From Flavobacterium chungbukense (GTDB taxonomy: Bacteria; Bacteroidota; Bacteroidia; Flavobacteriales; Flavobacteriaceae): a stretch of 64,000 nucleotides of DNA. The stretch is taken from positions 583,730 to 647,729 of the forward strand of contig NZ_JAJGZV010000003.1 in the NCBI RefSeq assembly GCF_020805785.1, given 5' to 3'. A model generated the notes under the pieces. That model saw nothing but the letters and a program-made list of their open reading frames with translations. It was not told the origin of the DNA and made no database searches. The translations under genes and the position numbers were made by a program. Numbering within the stretch: position 1 is the stretch's first letter; each line of letters opens with the position of its first letter. This document shows positions 7,621 to 15,054 of this stretch, piece by piece.

Positions 7621-8529
7621 ATGAAACAGAAGAATTTTGATGTGATTATTGTTGGAGGAAGTTACAGCGGTCTCTCAGCCGCAATGAGTTTAGGAAGATC
7701 ACTGCGTCAGGTTTTGGTTATTGACAGCGGCTTGCCTTGTAATAAACAAACACCTTATTCTCATAATTTTATTACGCAAGATGGTGAAAAGCCCGCTGTT
7801 ATTTCGGCAAAAGCCAAACTCCAAGTTTCTATTTATAAAACGGTTCAATTTTATAACGGACTTGCTATAAAAGCCGTGAAACGAGAAAATAGATTTGAAG
7901 TTTCAACTGATTCGGGAGATGTTTTTATTTCGAGGAAAATAGTATTTGCGACTGGCGTTAAAGATTTGCTTCCAGAAATTAAAGGGTTTTCAGATTGTTG
8001 GGGAATTTCAATTTTACATTGTCCATATTGTCATGGTTATGAAGTCAAAAGCGAAAAAACGGCAATTATTGCCAACGGAGAAATGGGTTTTGAATATGCT
8101 AAATTGATTTCGAACTGGACAAAAGATTTACGTTTGTGTACCAATGGAAAATCAGAATTGACTCTGGAACAAACCCAAATTTTAAAAAATCACGGAGTTT
8201 TAATTTTTGAAGAAGAAATTGATTCTTTTGAACATCAAGATGGATATATTCAAAATATTATCTTCAAAAACCAAGAGAAAATTGCTGTAAAAGCGATTTA
8301 TTCTAGACCGCCATTTGAACAGCATTGTCCAATTCCTGAAAAATTAGGTTGTGAAATCAACGAACAAGGTTTATTGAAAGTCGATGCGATGCAAAAAACA
8401 AATGTTACGGGAATTTTTGCAAGCGGAGACTGTACAACGCCAATGCGTTCTGTAGCAATTGCGATTTCTAGCGGTTCTTTCGCTGGAGCCGTAATAAACA
8501 AAGAACTTATTGAAGAAGATTTTCTTTAA
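7621..8529 (+). CDS. thioredoxin-reductase-like FAD-dependent oxidoreductase
   Basis: At 302 residues this matches the TrxB/AhpF-type two-dinucleotide-fold flavoproteins. It has an N-terminal FAD motif (DVIIVGGSYSGLSAAMSLGR, from residue 5), a redox pair CPYC (Cys134/Cys137, followed by HGYE) and a C-terminal FAD motif (NVTGIFASGDC). The NADPH-fold motif in the middle (IIANGEMGFEYAKL) lacks the classic GGGxSA, a known variation in this subgroup of unclear reductase partner. It is cotranscribed with the MerC-like gene, which suggests a role in thiol redox linked to metal handling. Confidence 0.85.
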   Translation: MKQKNFDVIIVGGSYSGLSAAMSLGRSLRQVLVIDSGLPCNKQTPYSHNFITQDGEKPAVISAKAKLQVSIYKTVQFYNGLAIKAVKRENRFEVSTDSGDVFISRKIVFATGVKDLLPEIKGFSDCWGISILHCPYCHGYEVKSEKTAIIANGEMGFEYAKLISNWTKDLRLCTNGKSELTLEQTQILKNHGVLIFEEEIDSFEHQDGYIQNIIFKNQEKIAVKAIYSRPPFEQHCPIPEKLGCEINEQGLLKVDAMQKTNVTGIFASGDCTTPMRSVAIAISSGSFAGAVINKELIEEDFL

Positions 8530-8538
8530 TATAAATTT

Positions 8539-8677
8539 AAACACATAGAAATATAGTTTTAAAAGTTGTCAAAAAGGCGTTTCACTTTGCATTAACAAAC
8601 ATAGTGCTGTGTATGAAAGCTTGCTTTTTTAGTAATCTCAATTGAAATTCAATAAAAATCTATGATTCTATGTGTTT
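8539..8677. repeat. dispersed repeat with 12-bp terminal inverted arms
   Basis: AAACACATAGAA (8539-8550) and its exact reverse complement TTCTATGTGTTT (8666-8677) bracket about 115 bases without coding potential. The layout resembles a small non-autonomous or structured repeat and fills most of the gap before the TonB receptor gene. Confidence 0.6.
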
Positions 8678-8753
8678 AAGTAAAAATCTAACATCTTGAA
8701 TGAAATCAGTTTAAAAATTTTAAACTAAGAATAATTATTTGTCAAATATAATT

Positions 8754-8769
8754 TTTAGTTTTGTCTAAA
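8754..8769 (+). promoter_or_regulatory. putative MntR-type operator at the TonB receptor promoter
   Basis: TTTAGTTTTGTCTAAA shares both half-sites and the exact 16-bp spacing with the core of the palindrome before the Nramp gene (TTTAGACTAGTCTAAA); only three central bases differ. A TAGTTTTG (8756-8763) inside it fits the -7 consensus, so a bound repressor would block RNA polymerase. The start codon is 16 bases downstream. Confidence 0.55.
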
Positions 8770-8784
8770 TTTAATTTTATAATA

Positions 8785-11037
8785 ATGAAATATTTATTTT
8801 TGACAATATTAATACTTTCAACTGCAAATTTCTATGCTCAAAATATCTCTGGAAAAGTGGAAGCAGATATTCCATCTATCCAAGAAATTAATGTTCGTTT
8901 ATTAAATACAAACTTTAAAACACAAACCGATTCGCTTGGTTTTTATAAATTAGAAAATGTTCCAAGCGGTTCTTATAAAATAGTAGTAAACTCGAATGGA
9001 TTCAAAACCATAACTCAAAAGATTACTGTTTTAGAAAATGAAAATTTAAATCTTGATTTTGAATTAAAGGAAGATCAAAATGAATTGAATGAAGTCGTAG
9101 TTTCGGGAACTTTAAAACCCGTAAAAAGATTAGAAAGCGCCGTTCCTGTTGAGGTTTATTCGCCAACTTTCTTCAAGAAAAATCCAACACCTAGTATTTA
9201 CGATGCGCTTCAAAACATCAACGGCGTTCGTCCGCAGTTGAATTGTGGAGTTTGTAATACGGGAGATATCCACATAAACGGATTAGAAGGTCCGTATACT
9301 TTAGTTATGATTGATGGAATGCCAATTGTAAGCAGTCTTTCGACGGTTTATGGTTTGTCTGGAATTCCGAATTCTTTGGTGGAAAGAATTGAGATTGTAA
9401 AAGGTCCCGCTTCCTCACTTTACGGAAGTGAAGCGGTTGGAGGTCTGATTAATATTATTACTAAAAATCCAACTAGCGCGCCTACTTTTTCTGCGGATTA
9501 TTTTACGACTTCTTACTTTGAAAGCAATCTCGATTTGGGAACGAAGTTTAATGTTGGAAAAAAAGCAACCTCTATTATCGGGATTAATTATTTTAATTAT
9601 GATCAAAAAATCGATAAAGACAAAGATAATTTTACCGATGTTACGCTTTCTGAACGAATTTCGGTTTTTAATAAATGGAGTTTTAAACGAAATCATAATC
9701 GTCTTTTTACAATTGCAGCACGCGGAATGTACGAAGATCGCTGGGGCGGAGATATTCGTTGGGAGAAAAAATACAGAGGCGGCGACGAAATATACGGCGA
9801 AAGCATTTACACCAAAAGAGCCGAATTAATTGGAAGTTATCAATTGCCATTTGAAGAAAAACTGATGCTTTCTTTTTCTGGAAACGTGCATTATCAAGAT
9901 AGTCGCTACGGAACAACATCTTATATCGCCAATCAGAAAATTGGATTTTTGCAATTGACTTGGGATAAAAAAATCGGAAGAAATGATTTATTAGCCGGAA
10001 TTGCAAGTCGTTATACTTATTACGACGATAATACGCCGGCAACTAAAGAAGCTGAAAATACTTGGCTTCCAGGAATTTTTGTGCAGGATGAAATAACATT
10101 TTCTCCAAAAAGTCAGGTCTTGTTAGGAATGCGTTACGATTATAATTCTATTCATGGTTCTATTTTTACACCAAGATTTGCCTATCGTTTTAAAGCAAAT
10201 GAAAACACCATTTTCCGCTTAAATGCTGGAACTGGTTTTCGTGTTGTGAATTTGTTTACCGAAGATCATGCCGCTTTAACGGGTTCGCGAGATGTTGTAA
10301 TTGCCAATAATTTAAATCCGGAACAATCTATAAATGTCAATTTGAATTACATCCAGAAAATCAATTTCGGAAATGGAACTTTTATGGGAATTGAAACTAC
10401 AGCTTTCTACACAAGATTCAGTAATAAAATTATTTCAGATTACGAGACAGATCCAAATAAAATCATTTATGATAATATCGATGGTTATGCAATCAGTCAA
10501 GGAATTAGTACCAATGTTGATCTGAATTTTCCATCAGGATTAAAATTTATTGTCGGAGCAACGGTCTTAGATAATAAAAATGTAGAAAACGGAATTTCGC
10601 AGAGGCCTTTTCTAACAGAGAATTTTACAGGAACTTGGAGTATTTCATATAAAATTCAGCCTTGGAATTTATCATTGGATTATACAGGAAATGTTTACAG
10701 TCCAATGAATTTGCCTTTGCTGAGCGAAACTGATCCAAGAAGTCCAAAATCGCCTTGGTATAGCATTCAGAACATTCAATTTACATATTCGGGCTGGAAA
10801 GATTTTGAGTTGTATGGCGGAATCAAAAACCTCTTGAACTTTACTCCCAAACAAAATAATCCGTTTTTGATTTCGAGAACCAACGATCCGTTTGATAAAA
10901 ATGTGCAATACGATCCAGCTGGAAAAGTGATGGTTACACCAGATAACCCGTATGGTTTGACTTTTGACACAACGTATGTTTACGGACAAAACCAAACAAT
11001 TCGTGGTTTTTTGGGATTGCGATATACGTTTAGATAA
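8785..11037 (+). CDS. TonB-dependent outer-membrane receptor, probably for a metal
   Basis: The ATG at 8785 gives MKYLFLTILILSTANFYAQ, a clean signal peptide; the TTG 24 bases upstream lies within the operator and is unlikely. A carboxypeptidase-regulatory-like domain (about residues 20-100) precedes the plug (VVVSGTLKPVKRLESAVPVEVYSP ... VERIEIVKGPASSLYGSEAVGGLINIITKNP), and the rest is a 22-strand-type barrel ending in the aromatic RYTFR. The plug holds an unusual CGVC motif (QLNCGVCNTGDIHINGLEGPYTLVMIDG) that could touch a soft or transition metal. The matching operator suggests manganese or iron control; the substrate is not shown by sequence. Confidence 0.88.
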   Translation: MKYLFLTILILSTANFYAQNISGKVEADIPSIQEINVRLLNTNFKTQTDSLGFYKLENVPSGSYKIVVNSNGFKTITQKITVLENENLNLDFELKEDQNELNEVVVSGTLKPVKRLESAVPVEVYSPTFFKKNPTPSIYDALQNINGVRPQLNCGVCNTGDIHINGLEGPYTLVMIDGMPIVSSLSTVYGLSGIPNSLVERIEIVKGPASSLYGSEAVGGLINIITKNPTSAPTFSADYFTTSYFESNLDLGTKFNVGKKATSIIGINYFNYDQKIDKDKDNFTDVTLSERISVFNKWSFKRNHNRLFTIAARGMYEDRWGGDIRWEKKYRGGDEIYGESIYTKRAELIGSYQLPFEEKLMLSFSGNVHYQDSRYGTTSYIANQKIGFLQLTWDKKIGRNDLLAGIASRYTYYDDNTPATKEAENTWLPGIFVQDEITFSPKSQVLLGMRYDYNSIHGSIFTPRFAYRFKANENTIFRLNAGTGFRVVNLFTEDHAALTGSRDVVIANNLNPEQSINVNLNYIQKINFGNGTFMGIETTAFYTRFSNKIISDYETDPNKIIYDNIDGYAISQGISTNVDLNFPSGLKFIVGATVLDNKNVENGISQRPFLTENFTGTWSISYKIQPWNLSLDYTGNVYSPMNLPLLSETDPRSPKSPWYSIQNIQFTYSGWKDFELYGGIKNLLNFTPKQNNPFLISRTNDPFDKNVQYDPAGKVMVTPDNPYGLTFDTTYVYGQNQTIRGFLGLRYTFR

Positions 11038-11090
11038 ATTTATACCCCACATTTGTAACAATATAAATTGAAATAATGCCAATTAATCAT

Positions 11091-11114
11091 TAAACTGGAC
11101 TTCAGTCCAGTTTA
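11091..11114. repeat. solitary REP palindrome of the CTGGACT family
   Basis: A 24-base perfect palindrome (11-base arms ending CTGGACT/AGTCCAG around TC) lies between the TonB receptor and the thioredoxin gene. The same core flanks the RAYT gene at 39127-39588. It may also serve as a transcript-end hairpin for the receptor gene. Confidence 0.85.
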
Positions 11115-11156
11115 GCTTATGAAAGGTTTATAATCTGTGGCAAAAAACAATAAACA

Positions 11157-11621
11157 ATGAAAAAGCTATTTCTAATAATCTTCTTCTTCGGATTTTCAGC
11201 AGCAGGTTTCTGTCAGCTGAAAAGCTATTCTTTTGAAGAAATAGCTGCTTTACAGCAAATTCAAAAACGAAAGATTGTGGTTTTCATTCATACCGATTGG
11301 TGTCAGTTTTGTCAAAGAATGAATGCAACAACCTTTAAAAATCAGGAAATTATTGAAAAACTGAATTCGGATTTTTATTTCATCAGTTTCAATGCCGAAG
11401 AACAACGAACTATTACATTCAATCATCATTCTTTTAAATACCAACCTTCGGGATACAATGTCGGCGTTCATGAGCTGGCGTTACAATTGGGAACTCAAAA
11501 CAATCAAATTGTTTATCCGGTTTTGTGTGTTCTAAATGATAAAAATGAAATCATCTTTCAGTACTCCAGTTATTTATCTGCAAAAGATTTAAAATTACTT
11601 TTGGATAATATAGAAAATTAA
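11157..11621 (+). CDS. exported thioredoxin-fold protein (WCQFC)
   Basis: This 154-residue protein begins with a signal peptide (MKKLFLIIFFFGFSAAGFCQ) and carries the redox pair Cys49-Gln-Phe-Cys52 in HTDWCQFCQRMNATTF. That context resembles the thioredoxin-like/DUF255-type family that acts on periplasmic thiols. The C-terminal half (YPVLCVLNDKNEIIFQYSSY) contains the cis-Pro region of the fold. It lies downstream of the TonB receptor and 18 bases before the lycopene cyclase start, so it may be cotranscribed with the latter. Confidence 0.8.
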   Translation: MKKLFLIIFFFGFSAAGFCQLKSYSFEEIAALQQIQKRKIVVFIHTDWCQFCQRMNATTFKNQEIIEKLNSDFYFISFNAEEQRTITFNHHSFKYQPSGYNVGVHELALQLGTQNNQIVYPVLCVLNDKNEIIFQYSSYLSAKDLKLLLDNIEN

Positions 11622-11639
11622 ATTTTCTTATTTTTGAGA

Positions 11640-12809
11640 ATGAATTCTTCGCAAATCAAACATTTCGACTACATTTTTACGGGAAGCGGACTGGCAGCTT
11701 TAATGACAGTTTATAAAATGATAGTATCTGGAAAACTTACAGATAAATCTATTTTATTGCTAGATCAGGATTTAAAGAAAATTAATGATAGAACTTGGTG
11801 TTTTTGGGAAAAAGAAGAATCTGTCTGGAAGGCTATTGTTTCTAAAAAATGGGATACCGCTCGGTTTGCCAACGAAAGTTTTAAACGCAGTTTGACTTTG
11901 AAACCGTACAAATACAATCAGATCAGAGGAATTGACTTTTATGATTTTGTTTTTGAAGCAATTTCAAAACATTCAAATATTACATTTTTAAACGAAAAAG
12001 TAACAGATATTAATGAACTAGAAACCCATGTTTTTGTTGGAACAGAAGAAAATCGATATACTTCGGATTATCTTTTCAATAGTATTTATACGAAATCTTT
12101 AACGGAAAGTCAATCTAAATATCCGGTTTTACAACAGCATTTTACTGGTTGGTTTGTGGAAACAGAAACAGAAAAGTTCAATCCTGACGAAGCTATTTTC
12201 ATGGATTTTTCGGTAGAACAAAAAAGAAACACACGATTTATGTATGTTCTGCCAACTTCTAAAACCGAAGCTTTAGTTGAGTACACCTTGTTTTCGGAGA
12301 AACTGCTTCCAAAAGAAGAATATGAAAAGGCAATCGAAATTTATTTGAAGAATCTGAAAATTGAAAATTATAAAATAATAGAAAAGGAGCAGGGAAGTAT
12401 TCCAATGACGTGTTATCCTTTTTGGAAAAAAAATACCAAGCGGGTTTTGAATATTGGAACAGCCGGCGGATGGACAAAAGCCAGTACGGGCTATACTTTT
12501 AAAAACTCAGATAAAAAATCGTCAAAACTTGTCGAATTTCTTCAAAGTGCTCCTTTAGGTTCTTTGAATATGAGTGCTTTTCATAAAAAAAGCCGATTTT
12601 GGTTTTACGATTTATTGCTTTTGGATATTCTGTATCGTCATAACGAATTGGGAAGCTCTATTTTTTCTTCTTTATTCAAAAAGGGAAATCCAGCCTTGAT
12701 TTTTAAATTCTTAGACGAAGAAACCAATTTAATAGAAGATTTTCAGGTGATTTTAAGATGCCCAAAAATTCCATTTATAAAGGCTTTATTTCGTGTAATT
12801 TTCAAATGA
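11640..12809 (+). CDS. crtY: lycopene beta-cyclase family protein
   Basis: The protein (about 389 residues from the ATG at 11640; a TTG six bases earlier is the alternative) is a CrtY-type flavoprotein that closes the ends of lycopene to beta-rings. It shows the N-terminal dinucleotide motif FTGSGLAALMTVYKM, the family signature NDRTWCFWE, the EQGSIPMTC segment and the C-terminal IGTAGGWTKASTGYTF motif. Beta-carotene and zeaxanthin pigments are usual in Flavobacterium. No crtB, crtI or crtZ is nearby, so the gene is separated from the rest of the pathway. Confidence 0.88.
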   Translation: MNSSQIKHFDYIFTGSGLAALMTVYKMIVSGKLTDKSILLLDQDLKKINDRTWCFWEKEESVWKAIVSKKWDTARFANESFKRSLTLKPYKYNQIRGIDFYDFVFEAISKHSNITFLNEKVTDINELETHVFVGTEENRYTSDYLFNSIYTKSLTESQSKYPVLQQHFTGWFVETETEKFNPDEAIFMDFSVEQKRNTRFMYVLPTSKTEALVEYTLFSEKLLPKEEYEKAIEIYLKNLKIENYKIIEKEQGSIPMTCYPFWKKNTKRVLNIGTAGGWTKASTGYTFKNSDKKSSKLVEFLQSAPLGSLNMSAFHKKSRFWFYDLLLLDILYRHNELGSSIFSSLFKKGNPALIFKFLDEETNLIEDFQVILRCPKIPFIKALFRVIFK

Positions 12810-12920
12810 AATCACATTGAATAGAGGCTTTCGACTTGAGGAGTTTTCAACTTTAGACTAAATCAATAGAACTATAACAAAACTTTATACTTCAAATTAA
12901 CTAGTTGCCAGTAAACTTTG

Positions 12921-12928
12921 TAACTTTG
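12921..12928 (+). promoter_or_regulatory. putative -7 element of the bacilliredoxin gene
   Basis: TAACTTTG followed by CA matches TAnnTTTG and lies 32 bases before the ATG. The -33 partner is not clear. Confidence 0.45.
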
Positions 12929-12960
12929 CAGTTCAAAAGTAAAATTTAAAAGACAAGAAT

Positions 12961-13371
12961 ATGTATCCACTAGATATGGTAAAACCAATGGAAGCTGAAT
13001 TAACAGCTGCTGGGTTTCAAGATTTACATAGTGCCGAAGCTGTTGAGAATGCTATCAAAGCTGAAGGTACCACATTAGTTGTTGTAAACTCTGTTTGCGG
13101 TTGTGCTGCTAGAAATGCACGTCCAGGAGCAAAAATGAGTTTAGAAGGCGCTAAAAAACCAGATCACCTTATTACAGTTTTCGCAGGTGTTGACAAAGAA
13201 GCAGTTGATGCTGCAAGACAACACATGTTTCCTTTTCCTCCATCATCGCCATCAATGGCTTTGTTCAAAAACGGAGAATTGGTTCACATGTTAGAGCGTC
13301 ACCACATCGAAGGCCGTCCAGCTGAATTAATTGCTGAGAATTTGCAAGATGCGTTTAACGAGTTTTGCTAA
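12961..13371 (+). CDS. BrxA/BrxB-family bacilliredoxin
   Basis: This 136-residue protein belongs to the YphP/YqiW family ([22 protein letters not shown]...). It has the redox motif CGC ([16 protein letters not shown], near residues 53-56) and the conserved [32 protein letters not shown] segment. In Bacillus, bacilliredoxins remove bacillithiol from protein thiols; in Bacteroidota the low-molecular-weight thiol partner may differ. It is monocistronic, between a TAnnTTTG promoter and a strong terminator. Confidence 0.9.
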   Translation: MYPLDMVKPMEAELTAAGFQDLHSAEAVENAIKAEGTTLVVVNSVCGCAARNARPGAKMSLEGAKKPDHLITVFAGVDKEAVDAARQHMFPFPPSSPSMALFKNGELVHMLERHHIEGRPAELIAENLQDAFNEFC

Positions 13372-13382
13372 TTAAGGGACTA

Positions 13383-13686
13383 TCCCGAAGTCTCGGGACT
13401 GAGATACTAAGATTCTAAGTTTTTTAGGCTCAAAGTAGCAAAGGTACAGAGTTACAAAGATTAAAAAAGGTCTGTTTCAATTTTTGAAACAGACCTTTTT
13501 GATTTTAATATTTCTTTGTTCCGTAGGAACATCTCGTCGGTAGAAAAATTGTATTGTTATAATATTTTACGTTCCGTAGGAACGTTTGATTTCTGTATCA
13601 TTTTAATAATCATAAATGTCAAACATCCAGAATGATAACTCAAAGTAAAAATCTTAGAACCTTAGTATCTTAGCAACTCAGAACCT
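13383..13686. repeat. intergenic region with several palindromic repeats
   Basis: Besides the terminator at 13464-13500, this gap holds TCCCGAAGTCTCGGGA (13383-13398), two copies of GTTCCGTAGGAAC (13519-13531 and 13571-13583) with ATCTCGTCGGTAGAA between them, and a CTTAGAACCTTAGTATC unit (13652-13686) ending at the next gene. The GTAGGAAC/TCGTCGGTAGAA set recurs at 51396-51570. No gene is visible. Confidence 0.7.
13464..13500. terminator. strong intrinsic terminator after the bacilliredoxin gene
   Basis: A 17-bp perfect stem (13464-13480 with 13484-13500, core GGTCTGTTTCAA/TTGAAACAGACC) has a three-base loop, A-tracts before and T-tracts after. It can stop transcripts from both directions. 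Confidence 0.9.
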
Positions 13687-15054
13687 TTAAAAGCTCCATC
13701 CCCCGCCAAGCGCTTTATACAACTGAACCATTGAACTTAACTGTTTTTGGGTTAATTGCGAAAGGCTTAATTGTGCTTCAAACAAAGATCTTTGTGCATC
13801 GAGAACTTCCAGGTACGAAACATAACCGTTGTAATATCTGGCATTTGAAAGATCGTAGTTTTTTTGAGCAGCAACGACTTGTCGGTTTCTGGCAGTCCAT
13901 TCTTCTTTAAACATCGCCACATTTTGAAGCGAGTTCTCGACCTCAGAAATAGCGGTTAAATACGTTTTTTGGAAAGTAAATTTCGCTTCTTCCGCAATTT
14001 GCCGGTTCACTTCAACGCGGCGTTTGTTTTTTCCGAAGTTGAAAATCGGACCCGCAACTCCAGCGCCAACATTTTGTGTATAAGAACCATCATTAAATAA
14101 ATCTCCAACCGTAATACTCGCAAAACCAGCCAGCGCTCCAATGTTAAATGAAGGATATCGCAAAGCTTGTGCAACACCAATTCTTTCAAAAGCCGCTTTG
14201 TATATATACTCCTGACGTTTTACATCGGGTCTGTTTTCTAATAAAGCGGATGGAACAGAAGTTGGAAATTCTGTTAAAATCAATAATTCGCTGTTGGTTT
14301 TTCCTCTTTGAATCGGTTGTGGAACTTGTCCAACCAGAATTGAAATTGAATTTTCTAAAGCCGTAATCTGTCTTTTAATTAATGGAATATTCGCTTCGGC
14401 AATAGCTACTTGCTGTTCGATTTGCACTTTATCTAATTCGGCAACATAACCGCTTATAAAACGTTCATTAATAATATCGTAAGCTTTTTGTCTAGTTTCT
14501 AAAGTATGAATGGTAATTTCGAGCTGATTATCAAAATCCCTCAGTTCAAAATAAGAAGTCGCAATTGCACTGACAATATTGGACAGCACTACTTTTCGGG
14601 CTTCATCAGAAGCTAAAAGTTCATTTTGTAAAGCTTTAGTTTGATGACGGTATTTTCCCCAAAAATCAAGTTCCCAAGACATATTGGCAAATACAGACGA
14701 CGGCTGCATGAAGGTCTGAGCACTGTTAACCTGGCCAGAATATTGAAAGGCAGGAAATAAATCGGCTTTTGCCATGCCAAGGTTAGCCTGTACTTGTTGT
14801 AAACGAGCAATGGCAATTTTAAGATCGTAATTGTTCTGGATTCCTTTTTCAATCAAACCAATTAAAACAGCATCATTAAAAATGGTTGACCATTTTATAG
14901 TCGTAACCGATTTTGTGCTATCTGCAGGCTGATTGCTGTATCGGAAAGAATCTGTTTGAGGCTGTTCTGGTTTGGCATATTTTGGTCCAACCATACATCC
15001 GTAAGGGAAAACAGCTATCAAAAATATCGCTAGAAGTATTTTTAGAGTTTTCAT
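13687..15054 (-). CDS. RND efflux outer-membrane lipoprotein (OprM/NodT family)
   Basis: This 455-residue TolC-type protein forms the outer-membrane channel of a tripartite pump. A lipoprotein signal with lipobox FPYGC (Cys near residue 20) is followed by the helical repeats of the OEP family (NYDLKIAIARLQQVQANLGMAKADLFP, and again NYDLSNARYYNGYVSYLEVLDAQRSLFEAQLSLSQL). Its ATG overlaps the stop of the permease gene in an ATGA arrangement, so translation is coupled. It is the last gene of the three-gene operon. Confidence 0.92.
   Translation of the reverse strand: MKTLKILLAIFLIAVFPYGCMVGPKYAKPEQPQTDSFRYSNQPADSTKSVTTIKWSTIFNDAVLIGLIEKGIQNNYDLKIAIARLQQVQANLGMAKADLFPAFQYSGQVNSAQTFMQPSSVFANMSWELDFWGKYRHQTKALQNELLASDEARKVVLSNIVSAIATSYFELRDFDNQLEITIHTLETRQKAYDIINERFISGYVAELDKVQIEQQVAIAEANIPLIKRQITALENSISILVGQVPQPIQRGKTNSELLILTEFPTSVPSALLENRPDVKRQEYIYKAAFERIGVAQALRYPSFNIGALAGFASITVGDLFNDGSYTQNVGAGVAGPIFNFGKNKRRVEVNRQIAEEAKFTFQKTYLTAISEVENSLQNVAMFKEEWTARNRQVVAAQKNYDLSNARYYNGYVSYLEVLDAQRSLFEAQLSLSQLTQKQLSSMVQLYKALGGGWSF

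Noticed and set aside
8761..8784. Earlier TTG start for the TonB receptor
   Set aside because: It would place eight residues before a perfect signal peptide and overlaps the operator and -7 element; the ATG at 8785 is better.
10672..11082. 136-codon frame on the minus strand opposite the TonB receptor gene
   Set aside because: It lies wholly against the barrel-coding part and gives no recognisable protein; the receptor frame is clearly the real one. Other opposite-strand frames in the RND, metG and ricT genes were dismissed for the same reason.
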